Of a DNA stretch of 64,000 nucleotides, positions 24,447 through 36,864 are shown in pieces. The translations under genes were made by a program, and so were the position numbers. Source of the stretch: Tetrapyrgos nigripes (Eukaryota > Basidiomycota > Agaricomycetes > Agaricales > Campanellaceae); the NCBI GenBank assembly GCA_013368315.1, contig JAACJM010000064.1, forward strand, positions 124,001 through 188,000, in the 5' to 3' direction. The notes beneath the pieces were generated by a model, which was given only the letters and a program-made list of their open reading frames with translations, had not been told where the DNA came from and did not search any database. Numbering within the stretch: position 1 is the stretch's first letter; every line of letters starts with the position of its first letter.

Positions 24447-27382
24447 CTACATAGAGTCAGGTCCAAACAAGAAAGCCTCAAGGTCTGAACCCTCAGGGCA
24501 CAACTCTGGATGATGCACACTTGACCAGAGTCCAGAAGGTAAAGACATATCCCATCCACCTGCAGGTTCTATCTCTCTTTCCTGAGAAGCAATATCTTCA
24601 AGTCGTTGAGGCAGCACATTTGCTGCTGGCCGAAAACCAGCTTCTTGGTGCCAGCATTCCTGCATGATAGCCCAGATATCATCGTTCAGGTGAGGACTCT
24701 GCGGACGTTTGGGACGCTTGCCAGTAAGAACCTTTAGCATGACTGCTGGCTCCTGGCTGAGCTCGTGGAAAGGGATACGGCCTGTGAATATCTAGAAGAG
24801 CATTATAATTGAGAGCATTCTTTGGATTTCTGAGACTGCATACCTCATAGGAGACAAATGCGAACGCGTAGACGTCGCTCGAGTAGCTGACTGGATCACC
24901 GTTAAGACACTCTGGGGCTAGCCATCTGGCTGTCCCCGCAGTGCGATTACTCGTTGATAGCGATGTCCATTTCAGAAGTTCTGAGTCAGCGACAACAGAT
25001 AAACCAAAGTCGGTTATCGACGCTCTACCAGACGGCGTGACTAAGATATTGGCCTACTCGAGGAAATAAGTGAAGGGCATCTCAAGGTCAGGAAATAATG
25101 GGACGTACCCCTTTCAAGTCACCATGAACTACTTTCATTTCGTGCAGGTAGGAAAGCCCACAGGAAACGTCGTAGACCTTCAGTAGAATGAGGAATGGAC
25201 ACAAAAATGAAGAAGGCTGGGTATCACCAGAACAGCGCGATCTATGCTTTCGTCCGCTTGGTTTTCCAGGTATTGGATAACAGTACCATTATCCATCATA
25301 GGGGATATCAAACAAATTCTTTCTTGAGTGTCATCCAGGAAATATAGACCTAGGAACGGCAGGACGTTAGGATGGTCGAGCTGTCGCCATAGAATAGCTT
25401 CCTTGAGAAATTCCTATGTGCTTGTTTGTCAATAACATGCGTCCAGACTACTAACATTACAGATACCTTCAGAAACTTATCAATGTTGGCTCGGTCGAAA
25501 ATCCTCACGACCTTCATACACGCCTTGTGTCCTGCAATTGACGCTCTCCAGATATCACCAAACCCTCCTCCCGCCATCGGATGATCTCCCACTTTCTCGA
25601 CGTTGCTTAACGACAAACAACTTGGATGAAGTTTGGCACTCCGCGATAGTCTGATCATTGCGTCGAAAATCTTTGACCGTAAACGGCGATTCACACTTGG
25701 ATAATCAGAAAGCTTTATTCGATAGAGAGTATCAGAAAAAAAAGACGCAGCGAAGTCATTAACCACGTACCGTTTGTAAAAGATCCAACAGAGACTGCGC
25801 CAATTCGCCTCGCTGTGCTAATAACTTTCGATACTCTTCTTTGTTGTCTAGTATCAACTTCAGCTGCGTTAGCACGGTATCGGCATTGACCACTTGTTGA
25901 CCTGAATGACTCAGAACCTTCTGCGTGGACGCCCTTTCTTCCCCGGCTGTCCGTGAACTCCCTGCTTGTATAACTTCATGCCTTTCTCCGTCTGCTTCCC
26001 TCCTTGGTTTCTCTAGATTTTTCCTATCCTCTGCTCCCTGTTTAGCAGCTTCAGCCTCCCCATACAACCTATTGCTCAATTTACTTTCCCGCTTGTCTCT
26101 CTCCCTCTCTTCCTTCCAGTTTTGAACATCTTCGTCATCCTGACCATGAGGATTGTTGTGCGCAGTTCTGGGGTTTGGGTGGTTAGAAGGCGCCTCGCGT
26201 GTTATCTGTTCCTGCTCTTCTTCGTCGCTATGAGTACGCTTCGTTATCTTCTCTTCTGAATCACTCAAATCCTTATCTCTCTTTGCACTCTCCATCTCGC
26301 TGCTTTCACCCAAATTCGTTCTCTCCTTTCCTTTGCCAGTGCTGTCGCCACCATCAGACTCAGGCTCATCGAAACCAGAATCAGACTCGGAGGTCGTACC
26401 AAAACCGCTATCATCTGATCCAGACGATGATCCAGACGAGCGCTGACCTTCAAAATCTTCTCCTTGGACCGATGCAGTTGCACTAGACACAGAGCCTAGG
26501 CTATAAGAGCTTATGGAGCTGGGTATTCGGCCCCAAAATCGCCAGGCAGTTTCAGTTTCGGCTAGAGGTTGGATATTCATGGAATATCTCGAAGAGCGCC
26601 AAGTAGGCAGACCGTACTGAAAGTGGTTGGGTAATTGGCCGTGCATTGCAATTGGACTGGTCGACGGTAGAAAAGAAATGGGAGGAGTGCTGAGATCGAT
26701 GTTGGGGATGAATGGGGAATATCCTACAGATCCAGTTTGTCTGGGAACAGGAGATGAGTTCGCCGCTGACCCTTTCCTTGGATGAGGAGCAGGACCAGAC
26801 GGATGGAGGTCTGCTCTTCCCTTTCCAGTCGCGGTATTCTCCATGCGCTGAGCTGGAGGAGATTCCCAGCCCGAGACGTCAGAAGGTGTTTCAACAAGAA
26901 GAGAAGAGCCGGGTGAGGCAGACTGAGATGAACGAGTAGAGAGTTCATCAGGGCTTGTCCGCGTGGTTCCGGTAGTAGACGCATTTGTGTGCGCCCTTTC
27001 GCTGCGAAGGATCACAACCAACACGTTATTCTCTCCCCTCTCCCTTATTTCACTTAGCATCCGTTCATGAACATCATTCGCCGAACGCTGTCGCATCTCC
27101 AAACGTTCCCTCTCCAGCTCTATCTCGTATGCGTCCTTGGCGAGCTTCTTCACGATGTTAACCATCCGTCTGAACTCACGGAGAGACGCATCTTTCTTCG
27201 ACTGTGCGTCTATCGTTCTTATATACTCTTCCTGCAACGCTTTGGTTTCTTGAAGGGCCTCTGCGAGGATGCGATCAATGTTCTGCTTGAGGTTCGCTTT
27301 CCAATGCTGATCGGGTTCATAAACATGTTCTGTATGAGTTCGAATGCGCATGAAAGGTCTGCCTGGGGGGTTTGGCGTCATG
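24447..27382 (-). CDS. TKL-type protein kinase with N-terminal coiled coil (paralogue)
   Basis: This is the third kinase of the local family. Translation from the ATG at 27380-27382 begins MTPNPPGRPFMRIRTHTEHV; an in-frame TTG further upstream was ignored. A coiled coil (HWKANLKQNIDRILAEALQE) is followed by a long Ser/Glu-rich disordered region and QRGELAQSLLDLLQT. The intron after LLQT is at the same place as in the other two kinases. The kinase domain has MAGGGFGDIWRA, lysine in CMKVVRIF, HGDLKG with ANIL, DFGLS, WLAPE and SDVYAFAF, and it ends LEAFLFGPDSM at 24447. The family switch from HRD to HGD is present. It is convergent with nothing and is separated from TFB2 by about 300 bp. Confidence 0.9.
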
Positions 27383-28647
27383 GGAGGAAGAGACAAACGC
27401 TCAGCGTCATGAAGCTAGTTATTAAGTTGTAGGGGGTCATCGTGACCAACTTCCTGGTCCAATCCACGCTTCGCCGTTGATCGAGGGCAGTACTGGATAT
27501 CCGGAATTCCAAGTTGAAGACCGTGACAGATCCACACGTCAAGCCAAGTGTCAATGTAAGATGAGCCTGTGAAGATCTCCTTGTGTCAGCATAGATAGTC
27601 CAATGAACCTTAAGCTTAATCTACCATACCTTCGATACAGCGAGGCCCCTAGACAATGGCAGGAGTCCATGAATCTTGGTGGTTTGCAAGTGGTTTGACC
27701 GTTGACGCAGACTCGGACACGTTTGACTTCACCAATTTTCACCACTAAACGCTATCCACCCACCAAATTTCACGGGTCACGTGCCATATTCACAGGGCCA
27801 CCGCCGCGTCTGTCTCGCGTCGGACAAGTCCATCGTCGCGTCCTCTGGCCCCGGTTCCTTAAGCACGGGGCTATGGCTTGAAATGATTTCGTAAAAACAT
27901 AGTAGATAGTGCATGTATGAGTAGAATGAGGCAATTTAATGCGGCTTTTAAGAACTGATATCCAACTGATATCAAGTTTTGCTGCCTGGACCAAGCCTGG
28001 ACTCAGAGGGCGCAGCCAAACAAAGTCAAAGAACCCGTTTTTTTCGACGTCGACACGCTATTCATTCCCTGTCGTTTGCTAGTAGTATTGAAGGACTTCT
28101 TGACAGTTAAATAGTTTTTTTTATTCTCTAATCCACCTAATACATGCTCAATCTATTATATTTTTACGAGTTTATTTCAAGCCATAGCCCCGTGCTTGAG
28201 GAACCGGGGCCAGAGGACGCGACGATGGACTTGTCCGACGCGAGACAGACGCGGCGGTGGCCCTGTGAATATGGCACGTGACCCGTGAAATTTGGTGGGT
28301 GGATAGCGTTTAGTATTTACACCTCATGCCCAAAGCTTAGTAAGTTCTGCTCAGCGCTTCTTTATCGGTTGTGAGGTACTCAAATTGCAGGCTTTGGACA
28401 ATATTACTATACAGGCCGTGCTAGGACAAGTAATGTCCACATTGGCACCATGCTGCTTGCAATGGAAGGTTTTCTTACACGTTCTCAATTGGTACTATCC
28501 CAACCAACTCCCAACGGGCCTCTGCTTTGTTTTACTATCTCCCTCATACCAATAAATACTATTATCAGAATATACAACTATGAGCATGGTAAGTAGTCCA
28601 ATGTAGAGCATTAAGGCAAATTGCTCCTAAAGCCTTCAGTGAATGCC
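27383..28647. other. Intergenic region hosting the MITE
   Basis: Apart from the MITE, this region between the kinase start and the GMC oxidase stop shows no gene. Small open frames inside the MITE arms are products of its GC-rich inverted repeats. Confidence 0.55.
27744..28314. mobile_element. Mutator-like MITE with long terminal inverted repeats
   Basis: This 571-bp element has terminal inverted repeats of about 145-165 bp. The left arm starts ACTAAACGCTATCCACCCAC at 27744, and its reverse complement ends at 28314. The first roughly 140 bp of the arms differ at one base (CTTAAGC against CTCAAGC); beyond that, similarity fades towards 27913 and 28145. Outside the arms are ATTTTCACC (27735-27743) and ATTTACACC (28315-28323), a 9-bp target duplication with one mismatch. 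Long arms and a 9-bp duplication are typical of Mutator-like elements. There is no transposase, so it is non-autonomous. It lies between kinase 3 and the GMC oxidase promoter side. Confidence 0.88.
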
Positions 28648-31017
28648 TCATAACGTCCAATCTGCTTTGATTAAATCCGAGGCCCTCTCTGCGACTATAT
28701 AGACTGGTGCTTGCGTATGAGCCGAAGGAACCAAGGGCTGTGTATAATAAAAAGTCAGTCTTCCAATTCGAAGAAAGAAATCAACCCGCCCACATACCAA
28801 CACAGACGCATCAACAATCCTTACACCTTTCGCGCCCTTCAACTTCAAATCCGGATCCACTACTCCCCAATCCGCGCCCTTTGGCGACATCGAAGCAGAA
28901 CCGACAGGATGTAAACCTGCCGAGACGCTCTCGCGTACAAATTGATCAATTTCCTCGTCCGTCATTGGGTTCGGTGTAGATTGCAAGATGAAGCCTTGGA
29001 AAGGTGTAGTAGATAGGAGACGTTGGATTGCTTTGACGCCTTCGCGCATTGCGAAGACGTCGAATTCAGAAGCAAGGAGATTGAGATTGATGACTGGGCG
29101 GTCGAGAGGGTTGGAGCTGTTGATGGTGAGCAAGCCACCTGAAGGGATATTAATTAATTAGCGCTTGGAATATGCCAGTGATTGTGAATACAACGGTACG
29201 CACGAGAGGTGGGAGTTAAGAGATTCGGAGAGACAGTAATAAAATTACTTGTTGGGGGTATTGGGGGGAGGAGGCCAACGTTGCTGCTCTGACAGAGGAT
29301 AAACCATTGGTTTGAATACAGTTGCAGCAGCAAAGAAAGAAAAACTACATACAAGAAAGACCATCTCCAAATGAGCAGTACTTGGCCCTGCGGCAGGATC
29401 TTCAACCGTCTCGAAAATGGACGCGCTGTCTGGAAGACGGAAGAAGCACAGGGTAACTCCAGAGCCATCTGTCAGAGGTCCAGTCCTGTTTTCTCTCCAT
29501 CGCTGGATTAATCCTTCTGAGATAGTCTCGTTTTGACTCGCAAAATCGTTGGGGTCTGTCGAGTTGACAAACCACAGCCAATTTACTATGGGTTGTTCTG
29601 AGTAATTGTGGCCTACGGATGGGAGATGAAGAGTAGAGGGTATTCCAAGATTTGATAAGGTCTCGGCGTCGCCAATGCCTGAATTGAGCAACACGTTCGG
29701 TGATCCTGAAAGATAATGATTCGTAAAACGGACTAGTTGATGAGACCAAGGAGCGTGTTACCTATCGTTCCTCCGGAGACTATGATTTCTTTTGAAGCTG
29801 TGACAACCTGGAATGTCGCTTTCTTTGGGTCGAAATCATATTGATTAGAGAGAGTCTAGAAAAGCACTTACAACCAGCGTCTTGTGTGAACTCGACACCA
29901 CTGAAAGACGTCGTTTCGGAGTCGTTCGTCTGTAGGATACGGGTCACGTGTGCGTGCAGAAGGACGTGAAGGTTGGGCCTTCCCCGAAATTGCGGCGCCA
30001 AGTAAGACGCTGCAGAGCTGCTTCTTTCTCCATTCAATATCGTAGATTGGGCCCAACCTGTATGAAGTAGTCAAAAACTGAAACAGAAAGCGTGGAACAA
30101 AAAGAATCAACTCAGTCCAATATTGTTCCCATCATTTGGATCAAGTTGGAAGGGAATTTCTGCATCCGGCAACATACTAGACTGTATGGCTAGCTTATCG
30201 AATTTGTGAACATATGACGGAGAGGTGACCGAATTAATGCCGTCGAAACCATGCACTGCTGGGTCGAATTGTCCAGACGTGTTATGCCGGTCCGAAGGTT
30301 GAGTGTACTTCTCGTTCTAAATAATAATAATGAAAAAATGAGAATCCAGAAGATTTGTGAGATGATTCGCAATATACCTTCCTAATGTATTGTTGAATGT
30401 TATCCCAAGACCATCCTGGATCTCCAGTAAGATCCGCGTAGCGGTCCCAGTCCTCGGAGGATCCGCGTGTGTATACCATACCGTCTTCATGTATGTAGCA
30501 TAGACATTAATCATGACGACTTCCAGTTGTGACAAAAATGTTACTCACTAATGGCACTACTCCCTCCGAGAACAAATCCTCTAATAACAGATCCAACCCG
30601 ATTGTCCGTGGCCGGCCCAAGATTAGCAGTAAAATTCCAATCCAGACGAGAACCCGCAGTTCGCAAATAGTAGCCGGGGACCTTAGTGTTTAGATCATTT
30701 TCGTCACTATCGGAGACTCATCAATAGATGAAGCAAGGTTCATGAAAGGATGCACGTACAAACCACCAGCTTCCAATACCAACACATTGACAGCAGGATT
30801 TTCGGTCAGGCGATTTGCGATGACATTGCCAGCGGTACCACCTGTAGAGCCTAGGTTAATATCGTGGTAGTAGGCCTCATTGAAGTGACTGACCGCCAAT
30901 AACAACGAAATCAAACTCCTGAGTGGGCAAATCGTCAACATGCTCGACAATGGACGCGTAACCGGTAGAGAGGATGCAAAGTAAGGCGGGCACCAGCAGC
31001 AGAGTATGGAGATACAT
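28648..31017 (-). CDS. Secreted GMC oxidoreductase (aryl-alcohol/glucose oxidase type)
   Basis: This is an FAD-dependent glucose-methanol-choline oxidoreductase, the class that supplies H2O2 in wood and litter decay. The ATG at 31015-31017 starts MYLHTLLLVPALLCILSTGY, a signal peptide. The FAD-binding motif (FVVIGG, then GGGTAGNVIANRL) is near 30800-30920. GMC signature 1 (GFVLGGSSAI) is near 30560-30590 and signature 2 (GSPNVLLNSGIGD) near 29690-29780. The C terminus has LHPVGSASM with the first catalytic His and SAHTQAPVYIVAERASDLIK with the second, ending at 28648. About ten short introns are present. The substrate cannot be fixed; the motifs fit the aryl-alcohol oxidase or glucose oxidase-like group. 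No lesion was seen. Confidence 0.92.
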
Positions 31018-32594
31018 TTCATGTGCTCAGGCTGGTTCTGAACCATGATGGGGCTTATAAAGTTTATAAACCCATGGAACCAGCCCAAATATAAACGGTG
31101 GACTATACATAGGACCCTGACATACGCTATTAAACCTATGTTCCCCGATGCCAGATGAACGCATGGATGCAAACCCAAATGCTCTCTTGGCTTACTGAAC
31201 ACATCTGGTCAATTGTCGAGCCGGCTATAATCACATTTTGGTTAAGACGTCGGGTGCTTTGATGTAGGTGATTCCTGAAAATTGTTTGGAATTGGATCTA
31301 GCTTCATTCGGCGTTTAAACCAGGTCTCTCGTAGAGCATAGTAGCAGACCGGTAGCATACGTACCTGAGTGTCGACGGGTATTATCCGATTCAGGGCCCA
31401 GAAGCCCGGGAAGTAGAAGCGTTCTGCGTACCTGGTAGAGTGCCCCGGCTTGGACTTTTTGAGATACTGTATCCTCAATTCCGCCAACGAAGTCCGAGAT
31501 CAGCTATCGGCAGCCACTCGTTACGCCACGATGATGTGTCTATAGATTCGCAGTGCCTAATCCAGCCTTTGTCCTGTAATGGCATCTGGGATTCCGCGGG
31601 GTAGGAGACAGGGTAGCAAGTGATGGAGTCACTGGCCCGGCAAAACCTGGCAAAACTCTATGCAGCGGCAGGTACTGATATGCTGTCATTTTCCAGTTTC
31701 AGAGTGCATATCTCGCACTAGTACTCGTATGCTTGTCTGTGGCTTGGCTGCAACCTGGAAGGCGAACCATGGGTCATGTAAGCTTCGTGCAGTTCGGAGC
31801 CTCGTGATATTGAGCCAGCATTGTGGATAGTTGGTGCATCTGGGATGGTATTGAGCTCAAGATAGACGATATTCGTGGCAAGAAGAAAGACTCGGAAGTG
31901 CGATTGACCCGACGGCTGCCAGTGAACAGAACAAACTTACGGCATCATGGAAATCTTTAATCCAACTTCGACCTACTTCGATCCAACCCAACTACTCAGT
32001 AGGACGGAGCACGAAATAGATATGTAGGCGGCTGAGATTTGAATCTTGTTCTTGCTTGGGATCTAATTGTGTGTAGAGGCCTAGATCTTTTGGCGATGAC
32101 AGCAAGTTTTATTCTACGAAGATCCCGATTCTGCACCTGACAGGTCACGGCGGAGAGTGCCGAAATAGGTTTCAAACCATTCAAGCCTCTCAACAAACTG
32201 CTCAATCATAATGACCTTCAAAAAACACCATCATCAACACAAAACCAACTTGCATCGGAACGATTAGAGCCTTTTGCAGCTCCACCGACAAGTTTATGCT
32301 TGCCACGAACTTTTTCCAAAATGCCTCTGCCATAGCTGCGTGCAGAAAGACATCGTTGGCAATTCAAACACCACGTATCAAAGGTCAACAAGCATTGCAG
32401 GCGTTGTCCCACCGAGTGGCTTTTGGGTTTCCAACCAGTAGAGAGGGAGGTCCGTCCTGCGTGGTGGTGGTGGTGGGGGGGGGGGGGGGAGTAAATGCAA
32501 TTATCTATGATACACAAAAATATTCTAGAATACAAGAATCCGTCCCAGGGATAAATTACTTTAGATAGCGATGTCATGACTGAAGCCTTGAAGC
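31018..32594. other. GMC oxidase promoter side and TUL1 3' flank
   Basis: This 1.6-kb region carries the upstream sequence of the GMC oxidase and the downstream side of TUL1. A long G run (about 14 G after GGT repeats) is at about 32463-32489. No coding exon with family motifs was found. Confidence 0.5.
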
Positions 32595-35500
32595 TCAGAG
32601 AGGAGGGAGAGGTCTACGACATTGTGGGCAGATGTTCTGTTCGTTTGCAAAGGAAGACGCGTAAGATGCGTAAGATGATAGTCAGAACCAAGTGCCGGCA
32701 CGAAAACAGAAAGAAACTTCAAGATGACATACCTTGATAGCAAGCCATCTTTCAAGACATTCCGTATGCTGAAAAATGTAATAAATAACATCAGTGATGA
32801 GTAGAAGAGACTACACCATAAGAAGCTTTGAGTAACTCACGAAAAGATGATGACAAGGCGCAAGACTATAACTCTTCCTCGTCACCGCATTGCCCACACC
32901 CTTTTGTACAGCGTTCAATATCTCCATACCGCCACTTGCAATCGCACTGGCACTGGCACTAGCACTCACATTCGCTCCCCCACTCGTACTTGTCGCCCCC
33001 TTTCTCTTACTCGGCCCCGTAGAATGAGAGTGAGAATCCCAATAGTCACTTTTCTCCTTCCCCCTCTCCTCCCTTTCCCCCCCACTCCTACTTCTCTCCC
33101 CTCCCCCCACCACCGAATCCTTAGCCACATGCACAATAATCGCATCCATACAAATCGAACAATCACCCAAACTTTGTTCTGGTTGTTCAGGATCTGGATT
33201 GGGGAGTGGTAGGGGAGGGTGATAATCGTATGTTTTGACTGTGGCCAATTCGGATAAACGTTTTGGGAGGAAGAATGTTGGGCCGAGGCATTCTTGGAGG
33301 ACGACGACGATGGCTTGGAGGGAAACGAAGGCTGCGAGGTGGTAGGCCCAGTCTGATTTGATTGGCAAATAAGGTTAGTTGGACGGGTAAAAGGGGAGTG
33401 ACTGCTTACTTCGTGGTTCGACTTCGAGGACATTCCTCGGGCATGTCAGGAAATCTGTGAAATAGAAGCTATTAGTCTGTGCCCCTGGCCTGACATCCAG
33501 ATAAATACCAAACTTACACAGCATCATGTACAACCTGCAAGCAGTCGTCCCCAAAACATACTCAACGGTCAGACCACTACTCCTCCCTCTCTTGATCGAC
33601 CTCCATATTTGCGGTGCCCAAATTGATGAATACGTGCAGGCGACGAAGAGGAACGACAGAGTTGGAGAGAGGATAATGCGGACGATAGATGTCAAAAAGA
33701 CGAACAGCATCAGATCTGGCGAAAGGGGAAACGGGAAAATATACGTTTCGTTTTAGCGAAAACGGGAATGAAAAGTAAACAGAAATACATACACATCCTA
33801 GCTTGAGGATCTGTCCTGACGTGATGCCAGAAGAATGACCAGAACGTCATGGACTGCGGAGATTGAGCGCCCGGTGTAGCGTTGTTGGTGTTGTTTGCAG
33901 TAACTGGAGGAGGAAGAGTCGTTCCTGCAGGCACTGATGGCTGGATAGGTGGAGGGGGGTATGTGTTCGGAATGGATTCGGTTGTATCGGCCGTGTTGGA
34001 AGTGGTATTAGGTACCACAGCAGGAGGCGGAGCTACCGCTGGCGACGGTGGCGAAGGCGTTACTGTCTGTTCTGGAAGTTGGATCTGATAGATAGTCATC
34101 GCGAATTGCTGAAGCACGGATGTGTCAGTCTTAGTAGAATCAGAAGACATGTAGTTGTACTCACTGCTTCATATATGAACGTCAAACAAGTCAAAAACGC
34201 AGGAGCGATAAGGCCAAGAGACGTCCTTCCTTCAGCGAGGATGGCAAAGGTGATATGACCGGCGAAAGAGACAGAGTCAACGGTTGACTGAACGAGAAAT
34301 ATCCACCTTGAAACTCGTGAGATTCCCGAGGGTGTGTAACTCTTCTCCATTTGACGACTGAGAAGGAGAAGCATGATCAGGTATGCTATGCCAGCTGTTC
34401 CTGCGTCTGAAGTCATAGAACATCTTCAGTGGCAAAAGGGAATAGTAGAAAGGCGAATACGCACAAGTGATAACCTTCCTGAAGAACGTCTTTGACCGCA
34501 GACCCTCCATATCGTCAAACTCATACAACATCCCACATTCCCGACTCAACAGAACCGTCTTGAGAGAAAGTCTCGGGGGATTGACAGCGCGTATTCCAGT
34601 GGGCTGCTGAACCTCTTGTTCGTACTCCTCCATGAGAGCCTTAGGTATATTCACGGAGTTGAGCTGGGCAAAGACAGAGAATGTGCAATTGGTAGGAGTT
34701 TCATCGTCTAACCTGATCATCAGCAACTCACAAAAAAGAGAAAATAGAAGAATTCTTACCAGTAGATTTGCTCGGTTCGATGACACCAGCATCCATCATG
34801 TTCTTCAATTTTGTAATCCTGGCTGAGAGTTCTGATTCTATGACCAAAGCAGTTGCGTTCCTTATGGCTTCTGGAACAAGACCAGGTACCAGACGTATGT
34901 CGATACCATGCCTGAAACCAATTTCTGTCAGTACAAGAGTAAAATTGACGTGAGGAGAGATAGCTAAGTCACCCATGAGGTACCCCAAACCCATATATCT
35001 TGCCTTCAGAGTGAGAGCGTACACCTTCAATGTCCAGTCTAAGGTCTTCCGAAGTATGAGGATCCGTCAACTCGATTCTACCCTGCAACGAAGATTGAGT
35101 AATGTCGAGTCTCTGAAACGCAGAGGACGCACATGTACGAATGTAATCTTATCCGCGGCACTAACACTCGCATTGTACCAAGACGACAATTGCAGATTTT
35201 CCAACTCGGGTTCCTTCTCCATAACACTCATCGAAGTCCGTACTGGCGCAGACCAGTTCCATTCACCCAAAGCTTGCGAGAGTTGGGTTGAATTGATCTC
35301 AACCCCTTCCATGAGTTGTTCGGCGAGAGGTTTCCAAGAAAGGGATTCGGAGGAGTTGCGCAGTGCGTCTGGGGTGATATTGTAAAACTTGACGTCCCCA
35401 TGGATGAAGCCAGTGATATTTGAGTAGTAAGACGAGTGAAAGGGATCCAAGGTACCGTTGTTTGGGAGAAGAGTGTCGGTGAGAAGGGGTATAGAGGGGT

Positions 35501-35825
35501 GTGTATCAGGCTATGCAAGGGTTTAAGTATTCCTCCAGCCAAGAATTGGAAAGTATACACATACAAGACTAAAATTCGATTCAGTCCCGTTCCTCCACGC
35601 AGTATAATTCCCCAGATGCTCAGTCAACATCTGTAAAGCATCTTGGTATTGATGTCGTGCTAGGTATTCTTCGCCGTTATGACTCGTAAGAAGGAGGAGC
35701 ATTAAGAGGATGAAGAGAATGGATGGAAGAGAGCTCCTTGGGCGTTGTGGACGGACAGCACCGCCATTAGCGTTGGCAGGGGTGGTCCCAATCTGAGCCT
35801 CTTCATCACGATCTGGCTCGTCCAT
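32595..35825 (-). CDS. TUL1: Golgi transmembrane RING E3 ligase Tul1/Dsc1
   Basis: This is the membrane E3 ubiquitin ligase of the Golgi/endosomal DSC complex, which sorts misfolded membrane proteins and, in some fungi, activates the SREBP pathway. The ATG at 35823-35825 starts MDEPDRDEEAQIG, followed by a membrane segment (LPSILFILLMLLLL). The lumenal part has several N-glycosylation sites and the conserved GKIYGFGVPHG and GIDIRLVPGLVPEAIRNATA. Several membrane spans follow (AYLIMLLLLS near 34370, LMLFVFLTSIVRIIL near 33700). A Ser-rich insert interrupts the C-terminal RING: CSICMDAI near 33150, then CHHLF, HTECLERWLAIK and CPQCRRPLPPL, ending at 32595. The metal ligands are present across two introns. 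An upstream in-frame extension lacks an ATG. The start is 97 bp from divergent NNF1. Confidence 0.9.
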
Positions 35826-35922
35826 TGTCGAGGTCGACGTTGGCGAGCTCGTCGTCACAAGCAGTGTCACGGATCGTGACAGACGCGAGTTGTCCTTCGA
35901 CGCGCCTTTCTTCAACTTCACT
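35826..35922. promoter_or_regulatory. Compact bidirectional promoter TUL1/NNF1
   Basis: Only 97 bp separate the divergent start codons. No TATA box is obvious. The promoter elements of each gene must lie here or in the neighbour's 5' end. Confidence 0.6.
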
Positions 35923-36748
35923 ATGCCTAGTTCATTGCCAACACGCAAATCCTCTGCTCGCTGGAACCATTTCCACTCTGCTCTCCAGCTAGCTGTTCAG
36001 CGTTCTGCTCACAAGTGGTCGTGAGCATCTACTCTTAAATCTCAGAATGTTCACTCAACGAGTTTTGGCAGATACGCAGACTTTGCAGAATGTTTCCCTC
36101 TTTACTGTGAAGAAGACAAGAACGGGTCTATGGCAGCGTATAACCACATTGCAGATTATATTGAAGCTCAAAGTCTTGTGCGTCTACGTGCCCATTGCAT
36201 CTTAACCTCTTCATGAAACCTGAATGCATCTGCGTCTGCAGCGCGACTTTGAAAGTCTATTCGAGCAATACAACCTCCAAGAAAACCTCGATGCTTTCCA
36301 TCAAATAATAAACGAAGCCAAACAACGAAAAGCTGCGAATAATGCTGGAAAGGACGTTTGGAGGGAGGATCTTGAACCTGTTGGACTTGTCTGTGCGAGG
36401 ACTGTTCCGGATTTGGAGGCAGAGGTGAAGAGGTTAAGGGAAACTGTTTCTGCGGTATGTCATTTTTGGACTATTGTTACTTTGACTCATGGGGGTAATC
36501 CCATGCACAGGCAGAAGAGACGAACAAGCGTTTAGGAGAAGAGTTGAAGGAAAACGCTGATGCTATTCAGGTGGCGGATGCTCGTTCAGCAGCGTTACTG
36601 GATAAATTAGACGAAGTGAGGATTTCTTAAGCTTACCGGCGGAATATGGCTGACCCGATTTTAGGTTCTCGAAGCATGGAGAGCAGCTGTCGAGAACACT
36701 GAAATCCAGGACTGGACGTTGCAGACTGCTGAAGGACAGCAGGTATAA
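35923..36748 (+). CDS. NNF1: Kinetochore MIND-complex subunit Nnf1
   Basis: This is a probable Nnf1, a subunit of the Mis12/MIND complex linking inner and outer kinetochore. Five exons (35923-36020, 36072-36177, 36242-36454, 36511-36615, 36665-36748) total 606 nt and 201 residues, and every junction keeps frame. The first exon begins MPSSLPTRKSSARWNHFHSA. Joining exons 1 and 2 gives HKWSYADFAECFP, the typical Nnf1 motif. RDFESLFEQYNLQENLDAFH follows, then a coiled-coil C-terminal half ending QTAEGQQV. The small exons make the gene easy to miss. It is divergent from TUL1 and convergent with the Rkm5-like gene, whose stop is about 115 bp away. The family call rests on motif memory only. Confidence 0.82.
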
Positions 36749-36864
36749 CGAGTGTCACCCTATTTCCCGCTGTTATGTGTTTTGTTGCTCGTTTTGTACC
36801 TTTTGGTTTTGTATCTGTATTCCTGTACCTATATCGCATTGTATATCCATCTACTTATATCGTT

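Noticed and set aside
32463..32489. Long G run next to GGT repeats
   Set aside because: A G-quadruplex is possible, but the run lies in a gene flank and may be partly a sequencing artefact; no function is indicated.
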